Source: Malachius bipustulatus (Eukaryota > Arthropoda > Insecta > Coleoptera > Melyridae). Taken from it: a DNA stretch of 64,000 nt. This document shows, in pieces, positions 22,693 to 33,260 of the stretch. The stretch is taken from the NCBI GenBank assembly GCA_910589415.1, contig OU342632.1, forward strand, positions 38,081,637 to 38,145,636, written 5' to 3'. A model generated the notes under the pieces. The model saw nothing but the letters and a program-made list of their open reading frames with translations. It ran no database searches and had not been told where the DNA came from. Numbering within the stretch: position 1 is the first letter of the stretch; every line of letters starts with the position of its first letter. Both the position numbers and the translations under genes were made by a program.

Positions 22693-22878
22693 TTTAAACA
22701 CTGTGAGTTTATGTCAGAGCACTAAAACTCAAGTTCACGGACAATTACAACATCTCAAAGTAATTATTAGCGTAAAATCACAATCTTCAAACATAAATTA
22801 TATAATTTAAATTCAAATTTTAATTAGCCAGACCGCATACGCATGCCTCTGTAGGTAGGAGCAAAGTAACCTAATGAT

Positions 22879-22936
22879 GCCGCCATCTTGACAGCTTTGT
22901 CATTTAGCTTTCAGGCCTTGTTTATAGGAGGTGTTG
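22879..22936 (-). promoter_or_regulatory. THAP gene promoter region with YY1-like motif
   Basis: On the minus strand, AAGATGGCGGC (plus strand 22879-22889) is a full match to the YY1/Pho-type promoter motif, which is usually found close to transcription starts. It lies 187 bases before the THAP start codon. It is preceded by the 30-base block 22907-22936 that is also present, inverted, at 21674-21703. Confidence 0.5.
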
Positions 22937-23291
22937 TAATCATGCCTCGTGTTTCATTGGTCGATGAGTCATGTTGCCATGCAAACTGTTTGGGTTGCTA
23001 CAGACGCTATAAAAATCACCAATCATACGTTTTCATTAAATGTCAACCAAACATTACAAAATATCATGTATTGGCAAAGATTTTCCACCCATAATTTTAT
23101 TATTCGCTGTATAATCTAATGAAAAGCATTTGACAAGTTTGAAAAAGCAATTGACAAAAGACGAAAACCAAAAGAAAAAGACTGTACAATATATTTCGTA
23201 AAAATATTAATAAAGAATGAAAACTTTAATTTTCGGTAATAGTTACCGAAATTACCTAATTATAGTTTTAAGTACGTGTTTTTATATTTAC

Positions 23292-23396
23292 CTTGTTCTT
23301 ATCTTTATGAAATTTATTTTTCGGGACCCATATCATAGGTTCACTTTGATATAGTTCGAGAAACTGGAAAACTCTTTCATCATTCCAGGTTGTCAT
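23292..23396 (-). CDS. First coding exon of a MADF-domain protein
   Basis: Minus-strand ATG at 23396, 35 codons, then a donor AAG|GTAAAT. The peptide runs WNDERVFQFLELY, then EPMIWVPKNKF. It fits the first half of a MADF domain: the helix that starts FLELY, the acidic spacer, the W of 'xxIW' and the following K/N/D-rich turn. MADF proteins are insect Myb-like DNA-binding regulators, often with a C-terminal BESS motif. The rest of the domain was not found in the window: the next exon should begin in phase 0 with an NDAW-like motif. It may lie beyond the THAP gene, have been lost, or be too short for me to see. The THAP gene lies about 600 bases downstream on the same strand. A transposon starts about 60 bases upstream. 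Confidence 0.65.
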
Positions 23397-23454
23397 TTTT
23401 GTATTTATTTTATTTTCAGTAATAACGGTAAATGCCCTGCACTGTACAGTAAAG

Positions 23455-24676
23455 TCTGTACACTGAGAGTTGTCTGTTGTGAGAACTAAGGATACATCAT
23501 CTCGTTATGTTTCTTACTCCTTCTATTGCATTGCAGTCAATCGAGTTAAAATGGGACGTATTGTCAGAAATACGTTTGAATCGTCAGCAATTCTAAAAAG
23601 ATGAGCGAGAGTGAGACGGAAGTATCGACTCGCGTCTTGATACGCTTAGATTGATACGATATTACGATCGTCGCTACTCTCAAGTGTCAGTGTCAGCGGT
23701 AAATATACTAAATAAGGTTTTTGTTGTGATTTGAAACGTTTTTAATACGAAATTAGCAGAATTACCTGTGTTATATTGTACGGTATGATAAACTATGAGT
23801 AACTTAATTTCGCGAATGCCTAAAAATCTATTTCCTTGTTTTGCCTGGGAAACGATTGAACTCCCTAGTACGTGGTCTTGTGGTAAAATTGCTGGAATAT
23901 TTTACTTGCAAATAAGAAAACGGAGGTGTTATTCTGGTGAATATCTAGATGAGCGGCATGGGTATAGGGCGAAATGGCTTATACTATCGGATAGCTCGTG
24001 TCTCTAGGAGTATCAAGATACCATTGAATTTTTGCGCCGGCAAGTAATAGTCGAGATATAAGGCCTTAAAGTGTCATCCTTGCCCTAATACGTGTATTCG
24101 TCATATGATTGCGCTCGAACAGGAAACGCTCGATTGTCGTGTGTCCGACGGATAAGCGAGCTGCCTGTTCGCGCGTATAATGTTTGAATACACGTATTAG
24201 GGCAAGGATGAAACTTTAAGGCCTTATTTCTCGACTATTAGTTGCCGCCGCAAAAATTCAATGGTACCTTGATACTCCTAGAGACACGAGCTATCCGATA
24301 GTATAAGCCATTTCGCCCTATACCTATGCCGCTCATCTAGATATTCACCGTTATTCTTTCTTTTAAACGGCAACCAGCAGGTAGGTGACATGATATTTCT
24401 ATCATGATGATAACAATAATAATTATTATCATTCTTATTTACTTGCATTATATATATTTGTTATCAAAAAGTTGCAAGGCTCTACTTCGTCAATAACTTG
24501 TCGAAATAATATATTTATAGGATATTCATTATTCCTCAACACACGCCACTGACACGAACTGCGATACCACATCTGGTTCGACTTAGAAATAAGTGTACGA
24601 TTCAAATCGAATTAAATGAAATTGTTTAGTCAGAATCAGTGCGGCATGACAACGGACAACTCTCAGTGTACAGAGA
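23455..24676. mobile_element. 1.2 kb TIR element upstream of the MADF exon
   Basis: The left end GTCTGTACACTGAGAGTTGT and the right end, reverse complement CTCTGTACACTGAGAGTTGT, form inverted repeats of about 26 bases. AGTAAA flanks both ends (23449-23454 and 24671-24676, the latter overlapping the end), a plausible 6-base target duplication. The interior holds a large inverted repeat (23936-24350) and a 70-codon ORF at 23795 that runs into it. No transposase was recognised, so it is non-autonomous or of an unfamiliar type. Confidence 0.6.
23936..24350. repeat. Inverted repeat, 165-bp arms with GC-rich loop
   Basis: Arms 23936-24099 and 24185-24350 are about 93-95% identical when one is reversed. 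The 85-base loop is markedly richer in CG dinucleotides than the arms. Transcription through it would give a long hairpin. Confidence 0.85.
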
Positions 24677-25009
24677 GTAAATAATCAAGCGTGAATGACG
24701 AGATCGAACTGGCCAACGTGTGGGCAGCACACAGCAGCCTGTAGAGAGCGAACTTACCAACAGGCGAATCTCTTTGAATTCGTGTCATTTGCCGACAGCG
24801 AGGCGAACGTGGACAAACTGCGCTCAGTTTCCCGAATGTTTGGCCAATCGAGACGACCTTACCGTCCACACATTCGTGTTGGCCGTGATTTGCCTGAGTT
24901 GGGCGAATGTGTGGAGCCGGCATAAGACACTACTGCCAAACTATACCGCGACTATTTGCAACGTGGCATTTTGACTTGGGTATTGTTATTAATCTTTACC
25001 ATAGTTACG
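24677..25009. other. GC-richer segment, no gene
   Basis: 24690-24940 has open frames on three overlapping readings, which reflects higher GC rather than coding. A possible inverted motif (GGCCAACGTGTG / CACATTCGTGTTGGCC) is present. It could be a transposon fragment. Confidence 0.3.
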
Positions 25010-25320
25010 CTTCATTGTAGTCAAGTCTAAACACGGAAATAAGAGTTTGGCGACAGCGTAATTAATTTTGAAACGACTTCAAGGTGTGTTCTGTTTTAGT
25101 TCTCTTTGCAACGCTGATTTTTTTAATTTCTAGTTTATTTTTAGGAGGCAAAAAATGCTTGGATTTCATTGTACTAAGAACAAAATCAATAATCCTAACG
25201 AGAAAAAAAAGACAAAGGGTGTAATTTGGGAAAAACTAGTAGGGGATGGTAACTTGGAGGTTAAAAGGCATTTGAGGGTGCAGCCGCAAAGCCCTGAGGG
25301 GTTTATTATTTGTTATTTTG
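25010..25320 (+). repeat. Dispersed repeat family B, plus-strand copy
   Basis: About 300 bases match 35500-35775 and 35965-36235. Shared, in order: GGAAATAA, CAAGGTGTGTTCT, GCAACG(C/-)T, GTGTAATTTG, TGG(G/T)GATG and GTGCAGCCG(C/T)AAAG. The 96-codon ORF at 25155-25445 lies in this copy and is not supported by the other copies. Confidence 0.7.
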
Positions 25321-26351
25321 AAAATTTATTTGTTTCTGTTTTGATTTTTTTTTTAACGCGGATTTCCATTGGAAAAGAAAATTTGGGTCATACTAGCCAT
25401 CACAAAAATATTACTTTTCCCAGTTTAAATATCCTTCGTTCATGAAATAACAATTTAAATTATTTCATTTTCGAAGCAAATAAAAATTTTTGACACCCTA
25501 TCTTTTATGTAGTCTGAGAAAGTTCCTAAGTCTTCGTGTTACCGGTAATCTTTTTTTTTTTTGGTAAACAATAATTAGTGCACGCTAATAAAATAAATTA
25601 TGTTTTAAATATCAACAATTTAATATTTATTATTTTCAATTTTTTAAGCAGTTAGAATAATTTTCTTCAGATAATTATAAACTGGCAACCTTGCAAAATG
25701 TTACTTCCATTGGAAGGATATAGGTCCATCAAAGCGAGAGATTCCAGGCAGATAGACAAATGGCCTATCGAGCCTTTGCGTGGCCGCAGTTACATAGGAA
25801 CCTGTGTAGACTATTATCATAATTTTACATAAGGGTAGGGTTAGGCCCAAGGATGATGACTGAGAGGCTTTGACCTGACACTGACACCCCTGGGGCATTC
25901 CTGTGGAGATGCCGCCCACCAACTGGATACTGCCCTGGAACACGTTCATTATGAGTAACAATATCCCCTGGGAAAACCAGGGATGGAATCCTTAAGCAAG
26001 GATCTAATTGTATAATATTCCTGAGTAATCATTAGAATCTGGAATCATTTTCATAAACATCTTTGCTTTGAACTTTAAGTACGTGCGGCGGGCCTTTAAG
26101 TTGTCCTATTAAGAGTATAAGTTACGTACCTACTATACCCAGCATAGACCTAAAAAATGATACTTATAATAATTCATAATACTCAGAAGCGATAAGACAC
26201 AAATTGCCAAATTGCGTGAGGACCATGAATAAAATATAATTTTTCTTTAACATTTATGATTTAAGAAATGCGAATTCTTTTCGCCTGGAGAAAAAGATCT
26301 TTTCAATACGGTTTCTTTTTATTTTCGATTCTAATTTTACATATGGGATTA
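25321..26351. other. Gene-free
   Basis: 25700-25960 is of higher complexity with an open minus-strand frame of 86 codons, but no domain or splice support. The rest is AT-rich. Confidence 0.3.
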
Positions 26352-26590
26352 CATACAGGGTGATTGATGACCAATGAGACGTAATTAAATGCCAGGTAGA
26401 GAACATCGGGGCAAATCTAAATCTATATGACCTTTTCTTTATCAACAGATACGAAGATACAGGGGCGTTTTCTGTGCTTAGGCCTAAATTTTTAGGCCTA
26501 ACAGGCATAACATATTTTTATAACAGGGTTATTTTTTTCTTTTTATTCTCGTTGTATTTTTTTTATTTTATTTGTATTTCCTGTAAGTGG
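26352..26590. repeat. CAGGGTGATTGATGACC-type transposon end
   Basis: After TA at about 26354 the sequence reads CAGGGTGATTGATGACC, a typical terminus of TA-flanked insect elements. The opposite end was not located, so the element is broken or extends into the following repeats. Confidence 0.4.
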
Positions 26591-27440
26591 GTGACCGATG
26601 CTATCCAACAAAATTTAGCTGAAACACTCTCTTCTATCAAGGCACTTCAAGAAACCATACTTGGAAATGGTTTGCACTTTTTTAAACAGAACAGCACATT
26701 TTCCGACTGCCTGTCGGAAAAACTGGCATTGCATACGGAAAGTACGGTGAAACGACACACTTTGACCAGCTTCACAAAAACAGATCAAAGTAAGAATTTT
26801 TACCTACTTAAAGTTCAATTCAATTTTGCCGTATAAATTGTTTCTAATATTCATCAACATTCATTGAAAATCATGTAAGGAGCTGTCGTTCTGCGAATTT
26901 CCAGGATATCCAATTGTTAGAATTTTAAATCTAGTAACCAGAGCCGTACTTGAAGAAAATTTGTTCGCATTATTTATGGCATAAAAGCACTTTTTACGAT
27001 CGACGTTCGGAAAAACAGCCATCAGATTCGGAAAGTACCTATAGGAAAAATGCTATGAAACGCGTTTTTTAAATCCCATGGTATACGACCAGTTTCACAA
27101 AAATAAATCAAAATAAGAACTTGTTCTCCATTTTACAATCTGTTTTGTGAAGCTGATCAAAGTGTGCCGTGCGATTTAAGAAGCTGCAGAGCATTTTTGT
27201 ACGATCCAAGCAAGGACGATCCTGGTTCCTAGATTCAAAACTCCGGCAATAGGCTATTCGGTAAATTCGCAGAGCTTTCGAAATTATTTTAATTGAATTT
27301 TGAGGAAAACTAGAAACAATTTGTGCGGAAAAATTGAAGTTAACGCAGGTAAAAGTTCTTACTTTGATCTGTTTTTGTGAAACGGGTCGAAGTATTCCCT
27401 TATAGATTTAAGAAGCTCATTTTCAGATCATTAATTAGTC
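26591..27440. repeat. Cluster of diverged, alternating-orientation repeats
   Basis: The motif TTCACAAAAACAGATCAAAG followed by TAAGAA occurs near 26770 and, diverged, near 27088. Its complement occurs near 27140 (TTTTGTGAAGCTGATCAAAG) and 27360 (CTTTGATCTGTTTTTGTGAA). GATTTAAGAAGCT follows two of the inverted copies. The 120-codon ORF at 26474-26836 runs through the first copy and has no recognisable domain. Confidence 0.6.
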
Positions 27441-30400
27441 CTGTACTTTCTGAACTCGGATGCCATTTGTTTTTTTTTTTGTAACGTCGATCGGAAAATG
27501 TGATTTTCTTTAAAAAAAAGTGCAAAACATTTCTTTTCAAATATTATCCTGGATTTTCAATTTGCAGACAGGCCATCTTGAAGGGCCTCTGAAATACTTG
27601 AAACGCTAATGTTTAAAAAAATTCCACTGTAATATCCAACAGTATACAGTAGAATTTTTATAAACATTAGTGTTTTATTTATCATCGATCAAAATGTATC
27701 ATGAGTAACGAAACAGTCTTTTTACCAAAATCTGACAAATCACGTCAGTGTACCGAGAATAATAATGAATGTACTAAGAAAAAACGTTAGCCAGTATTAT
27801 AATATCATTAAATCCTCTTTTCAAAGTTAATTTTCATTCTTTTGTATGGATACTTCTTCAGGTTGATTCCCGCAAAGTCACTGCCGGCAAGGAAAGAATC
27901 ATCCACCGACCTTCATATACCGTCGAAGGCGGTAAAATCTATTCTCTCATCTGTCTGACGACGGGGCGCTTTCGCATGAGGAGAGACAAGGGACGAAACT
28001 GTCTTAATAAAGACTGGTGAAAGATGGATGATAAGGCTGATATTTGTAGTGATGTCACCCACTACCCACTAATGGATGTACCCTTCCATGTCTAGCGACA
28101 CAAGCTTCATGTCACCCTTTTCATATTAGCATACCGTATCAAATCTGCCAGAAGTTAGAAAGTAAAGTACCGGGTGAGCAAAAATGATCGGAGGTCAGTA
28201 TTCAACCAATAGAATAGGGACACGTTCTGTCAGTTTTTCTAATCAACTTGTATGAAAATGCAATTTTCAAAAAATAAAATTTATTTGAGAAATTCCTATT
28301 TAACAAGGATTTCCTTGTAAACTTATAAGTTGAAGATTCACATTTTTTATCGAAACACTCTATACATAGTAATCAATTTCAAATCACGTTGATGTAGGTA
28401 GGTAATAGACGGCATTTACGTTTTCAGGGAAATATTTTGTAATGCAGAAGTAATCAAAATCAATCTGAAAATTTAGATTGTGTCCCTCAATACAATCCGT
28501 TTAGCTACAGTCCATGCCAAAGCATTCTTGTTCTTGAATGGCTGAAAGACGGCTGGAAATGTCTAATAAGTATAAGAAGCAACAGTATTTTCTCACAACA
28601 AAACAGAATTCCTTTTGAGTATTTAATATAACTGTCTTATTTTACTCGCCAGCTTTCGCTCATTATTCCCCGTTTTATTTTCAAGAGCAATTAGTGTTAG
28701 TATTAATCATAAAATGTTTAATAACTCTTCAAATCATTGTTCATAAGCGATTGTGCTCCACTTCGAGGACGTTTAAATTGTCTTCATCTCTAAATAATTA
28801 TTAGCTAACCAACTCGCTTCAAATATCGTATTTTCATCACCTGTTTTCTCCGATTTAATATCATTTAGCTTGCCAATTTTCTTCCTCAATCTTGAAGCGT
28901 CTCCTTTTATTTTTTGTAATTTTTATTTTTGTAGAATTCCTCTCGACTGAATTTCCATTTCCATCTACGACGTTGCATTTCATTTGATTTGAAATTTAAA
29001 AAAATACGCAACGTAGGGCAGGCCGTGTAAAATTTTGGGAAAATACATTAAAATTATGAAGCATAAATACATTTCTGAAACCATATTTTTGTTTATTATG
29101 AATCTGGGCAAGTATTAATTTTGACCTTGCCTCCGTTTTGGCTTGGTTGAGAACGGGATAAGTCCACACCGTGGACTGGAAGATCGTCACAAATTTCGAT
29201 TATCCCACTTTAGAGGAAGGGTGTACCTGTTAAACGAGTGTAACGAGTACAATAATGGTTCTCCTGAATTATTGTCAAGATTGTAGTTGAGTCTTATTTT
29301 CATTTCGTTATGCTTAAAATGTTGATAACAACTGTGCAAAAATGATTTTTCACACATTCTTATTATATTTTTTCACTGTAAATAAGTTGTCTGGACTGAT
29401 ATTGTTCAAATATTCTGATAGTAAGAGCTATAAATAATACTTGAAAAAATGGGCTCAAGGTGTGAAATATGTAAAAGAAGCTAATGTTACCCGTCCATCT
29501 TGCCCAATACATATATAACAAACTTTGTATATTTTATGGGATTGTGTTGCCAGGGATACTATCTACATCTATATGGACATCAATATAAGATTCCAGGATG
29601 AAAAGAGGAGCTTTTATCCACCTAACCCCTCACTTTTATTATTCCTTCCGCAGAGATATATTACATTCGAAGTGTCTGCAAGCGCATTTCCTTATAGCCA
29701 GAAATATATCCAGGAATTTATCAGATTTGCAACTGCAGCTCTTTGATAAAAGTCATTCTGCTCAATTCTATTTTATTTGGTGGCGGATTGTGGAAAAGTC
29801 TGAAGTGCTACATTATTATTAATAGAAACGTCAAGACTACGAAAAAAGGATGCATAACAGGGCAACTTAATGAGATAATTGGGTTAGAAATGTTCTTTTT
29901 TTTTGAAAAGAATATAATTATTCATAAAGTGAAAATGAACTTCAACAGTCAGTTAGAAATTAAATTTTGTTTGATATAATATACCGTTGTGTTTATATGT
30001 GCGTGGTAAATCTCATTCAACGCAGTTTATAAAAAATTTACTTTGAAAAGGGGGCGGTTAGGCTTACGATGAAATACCTAATTATTTTCTAGACCGTAAT
30101 AATTTTTGTAAATATATCATGCTTGTTCGCCTCTAGCTTTTATAATGTGTTTACGTTTTACCCAGCTTAAATCCATTAAAACAAAAGAAGGACTCAGGAG
30201 ACTCATAATTCATCTCGTGATCTAAAAAAACAAACACCGTGGTAATATCAATTAACAGGTAACAAGGCCGCGGAAAATGGTCTTAGTATAATCCACACCT
30301 CCCACCTGGTCGAATACGTGATTAATTTTTATTTTTTCACGATACCAGAAATTGAATTTTGGCCATTTTCTATGCAAGCAAATTAAAAGTAATAAATCCC

Positions 30401-31625
30401 CGGGTAACTGTGAGAAGTTGATTTTATTAGCGCCCTCCTTAAAACCTCATCACTACTTCACTCACTCCACTGCCCGCGAGAGCATAAAAATCACCATGAC
30501 GAGTTCGCGAATTATATTTTATTACGTTTTAGAACGGAAAGAATTTCGTCCGGGTTAAATCGTTTCAGCATTTTGAGGTAAATTGCTTTGTGTTACAAAA
30601 ATAGAACAAGGAGCTTTTAACGAGTTCGGGCAATAAAATTCTTTCGTATAACAATGCACCAAAAATAAAGAAAATATATATTCCAGACGTTAAAAAACCA
30701 ACTTCTTAAACTCTGTTCTCATTCAAGTTCCTTTCATCTACAGGTTGTTATGAATATTTGCATGTAAATGAGGAATCGTTATTTTCGTATGTACCTATTT
30801 CTTTCATCAATAATTGATAAGAAAAATAGCATAATTTCAAACCGATCGAATGGAAATCGAGTCTTGAAAACTGCTCACTTTGCAACGCTTAATCTTTTTG
30901 TTTTTACTCAATTAGTAACAATATTCTAAGGAAACAACACATCCAATAAACTATTAACTATTTTTTGTTTAAAAAATCCTAATAGCATTCCATGGATTAT
31001 TTGAAGTAAAATAAATATATAAAGTCATTTCACTAATACGCCGCTTCTGTCTGGAAACTTCACAATCCTTTAATCCTCTCTTTAACATGCTGGAATTAAA
31101 CAATTATAATCCTCTCACTAACTGCGTCGCTCATGACAATTATACATGCCCAGTAAATGTCCTCCTACAATTATTACAAACAGCCACGAGCAATCATTAG
31201 ACGACAATAAAAATAATAAACGACTAAACGCAAGCTGAGTTGTCACGAAGGTGTGCACAAAGCTATAACAAAACGTCACAATATTCTTCGATGAGAGTGA
31301 GTTGTTCGCACTCAATAGTTCTTATTAGCAAGAGGAGTTCTGGCTTGAGTTCGCCATCTAACATGACTTCACTTGTTTTATTCATTTACAAAGCATCAAT
31401 TATTACAGTTAACTTGCGGTAGTCGCAGCTAGTCAGAATGTCTCCGTTGTTTTTTTTTTTTTTTTTGGTTCAACCATTCGAGTAAAAGTAGCTGCGACTA
31501 TATAGTGTGCCTAGTTTCAGAAATCACGCGATTTCAATAATAATAATACACTTATCTATGACGAAGAATGAAATGAAGCAAAAAAATCTAACTTGTTATA
31601 CCTACTCGTATAAGTTACGTTAAGT
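27441..31625. other. 4.2 kb without recognisable genes
   Basis: Read on both strands. ORFs of 60-78 codons (for example 29525-29979 on the plus strand) lack domains. Segments at 27880-28140 and 30330-30560 are of higher complexity and look single-copy. A T20-like run lies at 31449-31467. No transposon ends with target duplications were found. Confidence 0.35.
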
Positions 31626-32019
31626 GCGCTGCTAGATCTGATGTGACGGATTACAAAGCGACGGAATTACTTCAACAATCCAGTTCCCAAAATCTATGGA
31701 AGCCCGAATTTTTTAAGGTCGACGCAGCACCTTGCAAAAAAATAGTGAAATGAGGTGAGCGACCATTTCAACTGGCCGGCATTAATGGAGAGCTAATCAT
31801 TCAAGTCGATGAACTTGAACGTGCTGGGCATGGTGACTTTAAAGCTTTTCTATCTTCTGACCAAATGAAAAATGTAACTAAGACACAGGCTTTGGAAAAA
31901 CAAAATTGATGTCTGATCTTGAATTTGTGAAACTGTAAAATTAAAGATTTTCGTTAATTTACGCAGTTTGACAGATTTATTCTAAGTAAATTTTTCATTT
32001 GGTCGCACCTGAAGACTAA

Positions 32020-32238
32020 AGAGCATACAATGATTGGTGTGGGTTATCTCAGAAAGGTCAAGGTGGCACTTTATATCAAGAAGTAAAAGTAGCTAACAAC
32101 TGGATTTATAAAAAGAATGGCTTAAGCTGCTCAGAATGGAGAGATTGCCTTAAAATGACATGCAATGTAGCAGCAGTTCGCATTATTTCCGGACGCAGTA
32201 TCCACACAAACCACATTGCAGTGAGTATAGTCCAATAA
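32020..32238 (+). pseudogene. LINE ORF fragment upstream of the endonuclease
   Basis: The frame opens after a stop at 32017 and reads DWCGLSQKGQGGTLYQE, then ANNWIYKKNGLS, SEWRDCLKM and VRIISGRS. This order (W..L..qG.G..l, aN.Wi, EWrd.iKm, VRavPGRs) is what I associate with the region between the reverse transcriptase and the CCHC knuckle in R2-like arthropod elements. The frame then leaves homology and stops at 32236. The expected zinc-knuckle cysteines directly after it are replaced by unrelated sequence, so the copy is broken. Confidence 0.55.
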
Positions 32239-32594
32239 AGTCTAAAAAGTCATACGTATCGATTAAGAATACACATCCTTTTGATAGTTCGATTTATTTT
32301 GTTTCATATACGTGGTTTTTATAGTAACCGTCCAGTTTGTCTAAACACTCCATCCCGCATAAATAAGTATACGTCAACATTGGTCTTGAATGAGAATTAA
32401 ATGCACAACACAGAGGATAGAATGTCATTACGTGAATAAATTTTATGTAGTTGTCAGTGGCTCTCAAACTGACGTAAGCGGTTCAATTCATTTTTTGAAT
32501 GATTCCTTCAATAATTACGCTCGTTCACAACTTGACAATTAACTGTTTGACATTTTCTGGTGAAATTAAAAATATTAATTCGGACGGTTAGTGA

Positions 32595-33143
32595 GACGTC
32601 ACATCTGACTTTTTAAAGTTAATCCTACTATATGAAACCCTTGCACCTGTGTTAGGATATTGTCATTACGGAGAAACTTTACGAATCAAAAGGCACAACG
32701 ATATAAGAGAAATGTTGGCGAATGCGTTACTGGAAAAAGGTTTTGAAGTACACCAAGAAATATCTGGATTATCCATTGAAGACAGCATCAGAAGAATTGA
32801 CATTTTGGCAATAGATAGAAAACTGGATAGAGAAATCATAATTGACCCTACAATAAGATTTGAAAAACACCAAAATCAACCAGAGGACGTCCATTTAGAA
32901 AAATGTCAAATTTATGAGCCAACTATAATACCATATTATAAATCCAAATTTCAAGTTAAAAATATTGAAGCTATCGGACTATTTTTCGGCTCTAGAGGAA
33001 CTTTAGTTAAAAAATATATTGAATTTAGGAAATTTTTTGAATTAAATAAATCTTTAGACATGGAAATTGTAATCAAAATTCTGAAAAGTTCAACGTACAT
33101 TTTAAGAAATCATCTTTTTGGTTTTAAACCGAAATTACAATAA
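32595..33143 (+). CDS. Restriction-like endonuclease domain, LINE C-terminus
   Basis: Open from 32595 to TAA 33141-33143; the element-derived part starts at about 32630 with YETLAPVLGYC. The conserved His before VLG in the zinc knuckle is Pro here. Then come RHNDIREMLA, RRIDILAID and EIIIDPTIRFE. The spacing Asp-x14-Asp (RID ... IIDPT) fits the PD-x12-14-D signature of these nucleases, with Ile in place of Pro, and E-K-C-Q-I-Y follows as the expected lysine block. FFGSRGT and the C-terminal ILRNHLFG complete the domain. In the intact protein this domain nicks the target DNA for target-primed reverse transcription. Only a fragment is present, with no ATG, so it is not a functional gene. Confidence 0.7.
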   Translation, partial: DVTSDFLKLILLYETLAPVLGYCHYGETLRIKRHNDIREMLANALLEKGFEVHQEISGLSIEDSIRRIDILAIDRKLDREIIIDPTIRFEKHQNQPEDVHLEKCQIYEPTIIPYYKSKFQVKNIEAIGLFFGSRGTLVKKYIEFRKFFELNKSLDMEIVIKILKSSTYILRNHLFGFKPKLQ

Positions 33144-33260
33144 TTTTTTTTGCAATAATTTTCATTTAATAATTTTATTTTCTTTTTTAAGTAATATTTT
33201 GTATACTGTGTCTTGGGGCAAACTGGTATGCCAGTCAGTTGTTTAAATAAACTTTATATA

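Larger units (their letters stand above)
31760..33258 (+). mobile_element. 3' part of a LINE with restriction-like endonuclease
   Basis: Decayed fragment of a non-LTR element whose endonuclease lies C-terminal to the reverse transcriptase (R2-like architecture). The order on the plus strand is: an open stretch of uncertain identity at about 31770-31908, a linker region (32020-32238), a roughly 380-base interruption without homology (32239-32620), and then the zinc-knuckle end and endonuclease (32595-33143). A short 3' UTR follows, with AATAAA near 33246. The 3' end meets the next element at 33261. The reverse transcriptase itself is missing. Confidence 0.65.

Noticed and set aside
24663..24974. 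Three overlapping ORFs of 76-86 codons on both strands
   Set aside because: Overlap on opposite strands is expected from the locally higher GC; no domain or splice support.
25845..25935. C/D-box snoRNA candidate (GATGATGA followed by CTGA)
   Set aside because: The boxes are not at the usual spacing and there is no terminal stem.
32649..33143. Endonuclease-like ORF as a stand-alone bacterial-type nuclease
   Set aside because: The zinc-knuckle remnant and the linker at 32020-32238 show that it is the end of a LINE polyprotein; it also lacks an ATG.
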